Under the pieces are notes generated by a model. The model was not told the DNA's origin. It saw nothing but the letters and a program-made list of their open reading frames with translations, and made no database searches. Both the position numbers and the translations under genes were made by a program. Below, piece by piece: positions 6,957 through 15,500 of a stretch of 29,147 nt of DNA. The DNA is taken from the NCBI GenBank assembly GCA_947305585.1, contig CAMZDY010000005.1, positions 1 through 29,147 of the forward strand, in the 5' to 3' direction. Position 1 is the first letter of the stretch. Every line of letters begins with the position of its first letter. This DNA comes from an uncultured Verrucomicrobiota bacterium (lineage in GTDB: Bacteria; Verrucomicrobiota; Kiritimatiellia; RFP12; UBA1067).

Positions 6957-7642
6957 CCATCCGCCGCCTTGCCGTTTCCCGCTCCACCAATCTCGACGCC
7001 CGCGGCGCCGCGCCCTACACCGTGTTCGCGGCCGACCGCCAAACGGCGGGCCGCGGCCGGCTCGACCACAAGTGGCACGCCACGCCCGGCGCCAATCTCA
7101 CCTTTTCCGTCGTGCTTCCGGCCCATCCCGATCCGGCCGAAAACGCCACGCTGACGCTCCTCCTGGGCGTGGCCGTGGCCGAAGCGCTAGGGCCGGATTT
7201 TCTCGTCAAATGGCCGAACGACGTATACGTCCAAGACCGCAAAATCTGCGGCATCCTCTGCGAGCGCGACGGCGAAAACGTTATCGCCGGCATCGGCATC
7301 AACGTGAACGAAACCGGCTTCCCGCCCGAACTCGCCAGCGCGGCCACTTCGCTCAAGCTTTTGCGCGGGCACGAGGTGGACAAGGAAGCGGTGCTGCGGG
7401 CCGTGCTCGAGCGGATCGAAAGCCTGCACGCCGAGTGGCTGGAGACCGGCTTCCAGCCGTTTATGTCCCGTTTCGCCGCGCGCGATTTCCTTTTGGGCCG
7501 CGCAGTTCACGTATTGCAGACCGATTCCGACCCCGCCCCTCTGTCCGGCCTCGCCCGGGGAGTGCAGGCCGACGGCGCCATCTTGATCGGTCAAATTCCC
7601 GTCTATTCCGGCGAAGTACGCTGGAGAAAGGGCCTGTCATGA
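6953..7642 (+). CDS. birA: Biotin--[acetyl-CoA-carboxylase] ligase
   Basis: A 229-residue single-domain biotin-protein ligase without the N-terminal DNA-binding domain of Escherichia coli BirA, so it is an enzyme rather than a repressor. It attaches biotin via biotinyl-AMP to carrier lysines of carboxylases. Motifs: 'SRSTN' near the N-terminus, 'ADRQTAGRGRLDHKW' with the GRGR loop at residues 33-36, 'VKWPNDVYVQDRKICGILCE' with Lys86, and 'AGIGINVNE'. The GRGRxG loop reads GRGRLD, a slight variation. The ATG at 6953 overlaps the ComEC stop as ATGA, matching the other junctions here; an alternative ATG lies 6 bases upstream (6947). The TGA stop overlaps the LysR ATG by 4 bases. Confidence 0.92.
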   Translation: MTIRRLAVSRSTNLDARGAAPYTVFAADRQTAGRGRLDHKWHATPGANLTFSVVLPAHPDPAENATLTLLLGVAVAEALGPDFLVKWPNDVYVQDRKICGILCERDGENVIAGIGINVNETGFPPELASAATSLKLLRGHEVDKEAVLRAVLERIESLHAEWLETGFQPFMSRFAARDFLLGRAVHVLQTDSDPAPLSGLARGVQADGAILIGQIPVYSGEVRWRKGLS

Positions 7643-8550
7643 CCATACAGCAGTTGAGATACGCGGATGCTGTGGCCGCTTGCGGTTCGTTCAGCAAGGC
7701 GGCCAGGAAGGTGTTCGTCTCGCAGCCCGCGCTGACCGAATCGATCCGGCTCCTGGAGGAGGAATTGCACGTGGCCATTTTCGCACGCACGCATGCGGGC
7801 GTTTCGGTGACGCGCGAGGGCGAGGAGTTCCTGTCGGCGGCCCGGCAGATTCTGGACGACGTGGCGCGCATCGTCGGCAAGTACGACGGCAAGCGCCTCA
7901 AGCACCCGCAATTTTCGGTGTCCTGCCAGCATTTCGCGTTTGCGGTGGACGCGTTCATGGAAGTGGTTAAAGACCGCGGCGACGACGAATACGACCTCAC
8001 CATCCGCGAAACGGTAACGAGCGAGATCATCGAAGATGTGGCGCGGATGCGCAGCGAGGTGGGAATCCTCTATCTCTCCAACCGCAACGAGCAGGCGCTG
8101 AACCGCATCTTCCGCAACGAAGGCCTGGAGTTCGAGGAGCTGTACCGCTCCACCCCGCACGTGTTCGTGTCGCGCCGGCATCCGTTGGCCAAGCGCAAAT
8201 CCATCGCCCCCGCCGAACTGGACGACTATCCCTACATCTCCTATGAGCAGGGGTTGGAGAATGCGCTGTACTTTTCGGAAGAGGTGCTGCCGGCCATCGA
8301 CCGCAAGAAGAATATCCGCGTGCGCGATCGCGCCACCATGACCAAGCTGGTGCTGGGGATGGCGGGCTACACCATCTCGTCCGGCATCATGCCCAAGGCG
8401 TACGCCAAAGAAGTGGTGGCGGTGCCGCTCGAGCTGGACGAGAACATCCGCATCGGCGTGGTGCGGCGCGCCGAGTTTTCGCTCTCGCCCGCCGCCGAAC
8501 GCTTCCTCGCCGCCGTCCGCCGCCGGATTCCCCGCAAGCAGTCGCGATAG
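7639..8550 (+). CDS. LysR family transcriptional regulator
   Basis: A 303-residue protein of standard LysR length. An N-terminal winged helix-turn-helix occupies residues 1-60 ('LRYADAVAACGSFSKAARK', 'VSQPALTESIRLLEEEL', 'ARTHAGVSVTREGEEFL'), followed by a linker helix and a periplasmic-binding-protein-like effector domain up to 'PAAERFLAAVRRRI'. The target and coinducer are unknown. It is the last gene of the translationally coupled operon (ATGA overlap with the biotin ligase). The next gene, 79 bases downstream on the same strand, has a strong palindrome in its promoter; regulation of that gene is possible but is inference. LysR regulators are more often divergent from their targets, so this arrangement is not diagnostic. 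Confidence 0.93.
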   Translation: MTIQQLRYADAVAACGSFSKAARKVFVSQPALTESIRLLEEELHVAIFARTHAGVSVTREGEEFLSAARQILDDVARIVGKYDGKRLKHPQFSVSCQHFAFAVDAFMEVVKDRGDDEYDLTIRETVTSEIIEDVARMRSEVGILYLSNRNEQALNRIFRNEGLEFEELYRSTPHVFVSRRHPLAKRKSIAPAELDDYPYISYEQGLENALYFSEEVLPAIDRKKNIRVRDRATMTKLVLGMAGYTISSGIMPKAYAKEVVAVPLELDENIRIGVVRRAEFSLSPAAERFLAAVRRRIPRKQSR

Positions 8551-8555
8551 GGGGT

Positions 8556-8570
8556 ATAGGCTCGGCCTAT
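8556..8570 (+). repeat. Short inverted repeat after the LysR gene
   Basis: ATAGGC (8556-8561), loop TCG, GCCTAT (8565-8570): a perfect 6-bp stem immediately after the LysR stop. It could be a weak terminator, but 'ggaaaattt' follows rather than a T-run. It could equally be a regulator site. Confidence 0.4.
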
Positions 8571-8589
8571 GGAAAATTTCGACACTTCC

Positions 8590-8613
8590 TATTTCCACCT
8601 GCGGGTGGAAATA
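8590..8613. promoter_or_regulatory. Perfect 10-bp-arm palindrome, probable operator of the amidohydrolase gene
   Basis: TATTTCCACC (8590-8599), TGCG, GGTGGAAATA (8604-8613) form a perfect inverted repeat ending 4 bases before the TATAAT box and covering the place where a -35 element should be. No T-run follows, so a terminator is unlikely. Position and symmetry fit a dimeric regulator site, activator or repressor. Confidence 0.6.
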
Positions 8614-8616
8614 TGG

Positions 8617-8622
8617 TATAAT
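8617..8622 (+). promoter_or_regulatory. -10 box of the amidohydrolase gene
   Basis: Consensus TATAAT lies 7 bases before the ATG at 8630, so the transcript would start at or beside the start codon. There is no recognisable -35 at 16-18 bases (TCCACC or TTCCAC), which fits dependence on an activator at the palindrome. Confidence 0.6.
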
Positions 8623-8629
8623 ATGAGGC

Positions 8630-9469
8630 ATGGACGGCAAAAATGCGAAACCGGACTTCCCGGTGATCGATGCCCATGTGCATCTCTACCCCGACTTCCT
8701 GGCCAAGAAGGTCGTTCCCGATCTGGCCGGTCGCTTCGGGAACGAGCCGTCGTTCGACGGCACCATGGACGGGTGTGCGGCCAAGAATGCGGAATGCGGA
8801 ATCCGGGCCGCGCTCAATCTGCCGGTGGCCACCAAGCCGGAGAGCGTCTTCCGCACCAACCGCTTCTGGGCGGAAGCGGTGGATCTGCGCGCGAAGGACG
8901 GCATCCGGTCGCTCGCGGCCTTTCATCCTTTGCTGGCGGACCAGCCGGCTGAGCTGGAGCATATCGTATCTTGCGGCTTTGCCGGACTCAAAATGCATCC
9001 GGAATACCAGCGGTTCGGTTTCGGCGATCCGTCGATGGACGAAGTTTGGGCCGCGATGTCCGATCTGGGCCTCGTGGCCTATCTGCATGCCGGCGGCGAG
9101 CGGGTGTTCGCAGGTCCCTACCGGTCCAACCCCCTGGAGATAGCCAAGCTGCAGCGCCGCTTCCCCCGGCTCAAGATCGTGGCGGCGCATCTGGGCGGCT
9201 TCGGGATGTGGGACGAGGCCGAAGCGTTGCTTGCGGGCACCTCCACCTATCTCGATCTCTCGCACACTTTCTTCTGGATGTCCAAGGATCAGATTTTCCG
9301 TATGATCTGCAAGCATGGCGCCGACCGCATACTCTTCGGTTCGGACGCGCCGTGGCAGGATGCCGGCAAGGTGCTGGAAGAGTTTCTGACGCTGCCGCTC
9401 GGTCGCGACGAGCAGGAGGCCATCTGCTTCCGCAACGCGGCAGAACTCTTCAAAATCTCCCTTCCGTGA
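8630..9469 (+). CDS. Amidohydrolase-2 family metal-dependent hydrolase (TIM barrel)
   Basis: A 279-residue cytoplasmic protein of the amidohydrolase-2 (PF04909-like) family. Metal-site residues fall at the expected strands: DAHVH (His16, His18), 'GLKMHPEYQ' (Lys121, His123), 'YLHAGGE' (His153), 'AAHLGGFG' (His187) and 'ILFGSDAPW' (Asp239). Family members hydrolyse, decarboxylate or dehydrate small cyclic or aromatic acids and related compounds. The substrate here cannot be inferred. It is a single-gene unit with its own promoter and palindrome upstream and a hairpin with T-run downstream. The ATG at 8630 is the only start ahead of the HxH motif that keeps a full first strand; GAGG lies just one base before it, too close for a normal ribosome site. 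Confidence 0.9.
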   Translation: MDGKNAKPDFPVIDAHVHLYPDFLAKKVVPDLAGRFGNEPSFDGTMDGCAAKNAECGIRAALNLPVATKPESVFRTNRFWAEAVDLRAKDGIRSLAAFHPLLADQPAELEHIVSCGFAGLKMHPEYQRFGFGDPSMDEVWAAMSDLGLVAYLHAGGERVFAGPYRSNPLEIAKLQRRFPRLKIVAAHLGGFGMWDEAEALLAGTSTYLDLSHTFFWMSKDQIFRMICKHGADRILFGSDAPWQDAGKVLEEFLTLPLGRDEQEAICFRNAAELFKISLP

Positions 9470-9474
9470 CCGGG

Positions 9475-9514
9475 GTGCGAATGGCTTGACGGCCGTTCGG
9501 CACGTAAATTTTTT
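9475..9514 (+). terminator. Rho-independent-type terminator after the amidohydrolase gene
   Basis: Arms at 9475-9485 (GTGCGAATGGC) and 9492-9503 (GCCGTTCGGCAC) pair over 11 bp with one G-U pair and one bulged G, around a 6-base loop. TTTTTT follows at 9509-9514. It begins 6 bases after the TGA stop. The gap of 5 bases between stem and T-run makes it imperfect. Confidence 0.6.
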
Positions 9515-9525
9515 CCGGTAAGTAG

Positions 9526-9554
9526 TTGACAAAAGGGACAAAATTTGATATTAT
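9526..9554 (+). promoter_or_regulatory. Strong promoter of the giant-exported-protein cassette
   Basis: TTGACA (9526-9531, perfect -35), a 17-base spacer and TATTAT (9549-9554, five of six) form the best promoter in the window. Predicted transcription start is about 9561, only 6-8 bases before the ATG at 9568. The TTG of the -35 box happens to open the reading frame but is not the start codon. Confidence 0.8.
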
Positions 9555-9569
9555 ATTAGTCACTAATAT
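9553..9569. promoter_or_regulatory. Perfect 17-bp palindrome over transcription start and start codon, probable operator
   Basis: ATATTAGT-C-ACTAATAT is a perfect inverted repeat with a single central base. It overlaps the last two bases of the -10 box, the predicted transcription start and the first two bases of the ATG. A protein bound here would block initiation; in RNA only half of it would be retained. Function is inferred from position. Confidence 0.55.
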
Positions 9570-12500
9570 GCGGAGTAGTCTATACTCACCGTTCAAGCGA
9601 GCCATGTTCGCCTTGGCAATGGCTGTGATTTGCATACCGCGAATCGCAGTGGGCGCGCCGTATTATTCATTGCCGGGCGATCGCGTGCTCTTGGCGAACG
9701 ACGATTTGCATGAAGGAGCGGTCGTGACGGGGCAGGGCATCGACACGACGGCGCTAGGGTCCGGCGGACCGCGCTGGGAGCCGGTGCCGGAATCGTACGT
9801 GGCGGTCACCAACGAGCAGAGCCCCTACGCGCTCTACAATCTCAACCGGCTCAAGGACGGCACTTTGTCGGATGCCACCGAGTGGTACCACCGTTCCGGC
9901 GACGACGTCCGCACCTGGCACTTGAAGGACATCCGCCTGGGCAACGTGTTCGACGCCGAGGGCAAGGCGCTGGGGGCCGCGCACAACTATCTGCCGTGGC
10001 GCACCACCACGGCCATGGACTATCGCGACGGCACCGAAGCTTTGCTCACGCAGCACGGCGCGGGCCAGATCGTCATGCGCAACCGCGATACCGCCCAAGT
10101 GGTGTCGCCGCTGTACGCGGAGGGCATCGGCCGCATCTATTTCGACGCGGTGAACTTCACGGTGGGAGTGACCAACCTGCTGGCGGTGCAGGTGTCGGCG
10201 CAGGACGACGGGGGCGACGAGTCCGCCGTGGACTGGACCGCCGTGGACCCGGCGCTCGTGGACGTGCTCGCCTACACCAACGGCGTGTATGCGGCGGAGC
10301 TTTCGTCCTTCGGCGCGTCCGAGATCGCGCTGGGCATGGAATTGGGCGGCGGCACCAACAATTTCTACCGCATCGTGCTGTCCGATCCCCGGTTCGTGAA
10401 TTATCGCGCTCCGGCGCGCTTCCGCATCGTCCGGCTGGAGGCGAGGGGTGAAGGGGCCGAAACCGAGGGCATGGCGGTATTGGACAACATCATCTGCTCT
10501 TTCCCGGCCATGGATGCCGAAATCGTGCCGTCGGGCGATTACGAACCGGACCGCCGGGGCGAGCGCGTGCTCGGGTGGGCGGGGTCGCTGGAAGATCCGG
10601 ACGACCCCGGCGTGTTGCCGTACTCCGGCGCGATGAATCTCGTGCCCGGCGCCATCATCCGCAGCCAAACCAATTCCGCGTTGTCCGGCGCTTCGGTTAC
10701 CGTGTCGGATGCGGTGTTCCATTACCGCTGGCGCTATCTCTCGCAGCAGCTTTTGGGCGGCAACTGCTCGGCCACCAATTCGTCGGAGTCGGTGGCCACC
10801 GATCAGGCCAAGCTGTCCGGCGCGGTGCTGAATCTGCCGACGATGGATGCTTCGTTCACCAATCTGGCGGCCACGGTAAGCGCCATCTGGCTGGGCAATA
10901 CGGCCGAAATCAACGCCAGCCAAATCCAGTATATCGGGGTGAAGGTGGGCGACCGGGAGTATAAATCGCAGGTGCTGAACGGCACCGGCAGCGGCACTTC
11001 CTTGGGCAAGTACGAAGACAAGAGCTGGAAGCAGCGCTATTCGTTCGAAACTCCATTTGAAGTGCGTATGGGCGCAAATTATCCCATCACCTTCTACGAT
11101 CAGTACAATATGCCCATCACCGAAGCGCAGACGGTGCGTCTGGTGCGCGATCAGGAGCTCGGGGCCATCCGGGTGAACAGTGTCGATTTGGCCAAGGACG
11201 GCTTCAACCGGAGCTATAATCGCCTCCTCGGCCGGGTGGAATACGAATATGCGGGCGAATTCCGCACGCTCCCCATGACGGTGGGGAGCGATGGCGAAAC
11301 GCTGAAGGGCAGCGCGCCCATCGACGCGGCCTACACGGCCCGTCCGGGCGATTTGGAATTCTACTACAGCGCCAACATCGACGCCCCTTACTACGAATGG
11401 GTCAATTACGCGGGCGCGGGCGAGGGCGGCATTCCCGCCGCGCTGGAAGCCCCGGGGGCCGCCACCACCCGCCGGAGCGTCGACGAAGGCTGGCTCCCCT
11501 CGCGCGGGTACGACTATTTCGCGCGTCTCCGCTACGGGCGGTCGGAGCTTCGCGATTTCCTGGTGCAGGTGACGAACGTCAGCTCCGGCGCCACGGCCGA
11601 ATTCAGGACCAGCCGCCTGGTGGACGATATGGACTGGCACGCTTTGGTCTACGCCCGCACCAACGGCACCGAAAAGGCTTCCGGAACGAACGCCACCTGC
11701 GAGGTGCGCTTTGCGGAAGTGGACCGGGCCGGCGTAACCAACGTGCTGAAGATTACCGGGTGGGACATCGACGCGTTCGAGCGCTGGCCGGAAACGCTGA
11801 CCGCAACTCCCGCCACCGACCCCGAAACTGCCTGGATCAAAATTCCGTTCGACGGCACCACCGATTTCCTGCGCTTCCGCTATCTGGAGGGCGACAACAA
11901 GATCGTGGTGACCCGCGCCGATTTCCAGAACTTCAACGGCTGGAACGACGCCAACCGCAACGAGGAAATCTTCGTGGGCCAGTCGACCGACGAGAGCTCC
12001 ATCCATGGCGTGTCCAACGCCCAGATCGTCCGCGAAACCGATTTCGGCTTCTGGTCGGAAACGCCGGAAACGAGCGCGCTGTGGCAAGAGCCGTTCACCA
12101 ACCGCAACATAACGGTGAACGTGCCGTTCGACGGATCCGTCACCACGCCCAACGGCTGGACGGCCGGACCCGGCCAGTATGTCAATCGCCAGTACGACGT
12201 AAGCGGCAACACGGTGGCGCTCCAGATGTACGGGCGCGGCAATGGCTATCTCCAGCTCCAGCCCGACAATACCTATGCCCCCAACGGCGTCAAAGAGGTG
12301 ACGCTGTCGGCCCGGCTGGCGCAGACGCTCAACTTCAAGAATTTCGCCACTTTCCAGGCCGATGACGATATCGGCGCGGGCATCCTGTTGAAAAACTATT
12401 CCGTCTCCACCCGCGCGGTGATGGGCTACCTCACCGAAAAGCACGACGGCCTTTCCTCCATGTCGCTGGTGGCCAACCACAACAGCGAGCTCGGATGCTA

Positions 12501-15500
12501 CGAATTCCGGGTGACGCAGGTGAACGCCAACCGGCTCTACCGGCTGGAGCTCTACCGCTGGAACCGCGATGCCGACGGCAATTTCGCCGCCGAGCAGCTG
12601 GGCGCCACCGAAGATACGCTCACGTACAACATGGATGCCGACGCCGGCGCCAGCAACTTCCTGTTCCCGGCGATGTACATTTCGGTTACCAATATTGTCA
12701 CCACCGGCACTTCCCCCAAGCCGGCGGTGCACGTGACCGCCGGCGTCCAGAAGGGCGGATCCGCCAGCGACTACCGGTTGAATGCGCCCGCGAGCGGCAA
12801 GTATTTCCGCAACCTGATCTACAACGACACCTCCGACAACCGGCACACGGAGGGCAGCTTCGGCGTGGCCAGCGTCAACTGCGCGGGCCGGTTCGCCCAG
12901 CCCACCTACTATCCGCAGGCCGCCACGCTAAGTTCCGACCGGTTCGATTGGAAAGACACGATCGACAAGTCCAACGCCTACGCCAATTTCGGGTCCGGCG
13001 GCAAGCAGCTCTACCGGAGCCTCCTCACGAAGGGCCGGTGGAACATGGGCGGCTGGATGCAGGAGTACTTCCAGCAGGGCTTTTTGCCGGACTCGCCCGA
13101 GCTCACCCCCAACTGGGGCGTGATGTGCTCCACCAACGTCAGCCAGAAGCTGATTCTTTCGCTGGCGGACGTGGGCGGCAGTTTCGAACCGGTGGCCACC
13201 AACATCGTCACGGGCTTCGCGCTATCCACCAACTACACCTTCACGGTGTGCAATACGACCGGCCGATGGGTAAAGCTGTCGGTGGGCGGCAGCGGCAATG
13301 ACGCCATCCAGACCGACGTGGTGGTGGCCGACGTGGGCATTTCCCAGTGGAGCGGCGAAAGCTACAACAGCACCCGGCAGTATTCTTCGTTGCCGGGTTC
13401 CTCCACCTCCTACGAGTTCGGGGCCTACACCAACATAGTCTTCACCGAATGCTGGGTGCACGGCGAAACCAACTCCGCCGAACGCGCGATCGAGATGAAC
13501 GCCAGCCGCGCCCGCTTCGACGGCTCCGTCCCCAAGGTGCAGTCGGTCCGCTCGCCGCTGTTCGACGGCGGCCAGGAAACCGACGGTTTCAAGCATGGTC
13601 TCGGCCTCGGCATGGTGGCCTTCAGCTACACCGGGTGCGACGAACACGTGAACCTGCTCGTGCAGATCGCCACCAACACCACGTCCAGCACGGTGGATAG
13701 AGGATCCTTCCGCAATCTCACTTTCGACACCAACGGCTGGGAAACCGTGGCTTCCTTCAGCGGCTCGGCGGTGGGAACCGGCGATTTGTCGGAGATCACG
13801 CCCGGCATCCCGCTCAAGCATTCGGGTGTGGCTTCGTACTACCTCGGTCTCCATGACGTGACCGGCGCGGTGCGCGTGGTGATGGATCCCCGGGTGATCA
13901 GGGCGGCGCAGACGGGCGATGGCCTGAAGGACCCGGCCTACGGCAGCATCATGATCGGCAGCGCCGTTTTCCGCGACGAGCCCGGCATCGACCAGAGTTC
14001 CTGGTGGGGCTACAACGTCCGCACCGGCAGCTTCCTGCGCGATCCCGGCGACGACATGCTCCAGGTGCTGGAGGACGGCTCGGAGACGGATGCCGCCGCG
14101 TTCGGCATGAGCGTGGCGCTCAACTGCTCGGTGGAGGAAAAGGTGGATCCCACCGACACCTACACCAAGCACGTTCCGTTCGTGCAGACGCCCACTTTCG
14201 CCTATCTCGACACCAGCGACACCAGCCCGGAAGTGGGCGAGCTTACCTTCCAGGCGCGCCGGTACGACACCGCCGACGCCACCGCCCGCATCACGATCTA
14301 CGGCTGGAAGTCGGGCGAGATGACCGAAAACTCCAACTGGACGTATCTCACGCATTTCGATATCGATAGCGACATCTACACCAATCTGACCTACCGCATT
14401 CCGGCCGGCGACCAGTGGCGGTCGTTCCGTCTGGCGGTGAACGGCGTGGCCAAGGCCGGGCAGATGGGCGGCGCCGGCAATCCCGATCCGCCCGATCCGG
14501 TGGTGCGCGTGGCGTTCGACAACGTGATGGTGTCCGAAACGATCAATCCCCGGGTGCAGTTCGCCAACATTATGGCGTTCCACAGCAACCTCACCACTCT
14601 GGACAAGCTCGACTATTCCGATGCCCGCAGCGAACAGCCGCTCACCGAGGAACCTTGGGGCGTGCAGGTGGAGATCAAGCCGTTCCAGCTCCCCGAGCAG
14701 ATCGCCTGGGACCAGCCGATGACGGTGACGCTCTACTGGTACGAGGGCAAGCGTCCGTGGGGCCCCAGCACCAACTGGACGAACCGGGCGGTGCTTTCGC
14801 AGTGCGACAACTGCGCCGAGGGCGAATACATCTTCCGCTCTTCCTACCTCGACAACGCCGATTCGGTGATCCCCGCCACCCTCAATCGCGCCCAGGTGGT
14901 GCAGTACCATCTGACGGTGGCCTACTACGTGAAGAGCCAGGACCCCGCCAGCGCGCCGTCCCGCATCGTGCAGGAGCTCGATCCGGCGGGCGAATGGTCG
15001 ATCCCCGAGTGGTACACCGGGCTCAACCTCATGTTGCTGCGCGGCTCCGGCGCCGCAGATTGCGCGTTCACCATCCTCGACAACGTGGCCCCCGGCAACG
15101 CGTGGATCAACGAAGCCAACGTGTACGGATTGATGGACGACAACAGCCGCCCGAGCACCTCGCCGTTCTTCAACAGCGATTTCACCAACCAATATGTGGA
15201 AGTGGCCATCCCCGCCCATACCGATATCGAGGGCTGGCGGCTCGATTTCATCTCCATGCTCGGCAGCACCAATACCATGGTGCGCTTCTCCAACAGCACT
15301 TCGGGCGAGGGCTACGCCCCGGCGGAGAAGAGCCTGGGCGCCGAAGACGGTTTCGCCTTCCTGTCGGTGGCGTCGCCCGCCACCGAATCGGCCGGTACGC
15401 TCGATGCCGGCATGGGAGAGGTAGATGGCGTGTGGCGCATGAGCAGCGGCATGGTCAGCGGCGACAACACGATCATGGCCAAGGAATCGCTCGACGGCAA

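Noticed and set aside
6811..7638. N-terminal extension of the LysR frame
   Set aside because: Arg/Pro-rich out-of-frame translation of the ComEC and biotin ligase genes; the HTH starts at 7639.
8556..8570. Terminator for the LysR operon
   Set aside because: The hairpin is short and no T-run follows, so I list it only as an inverted repeat.
9526..9567. TTG start giving 14 extra residues to the first giant protein
   Set aside because: The TTG is the first half of the perfect TTGACA -35 box; the ATG at 9568 gives a proper signal peptide.
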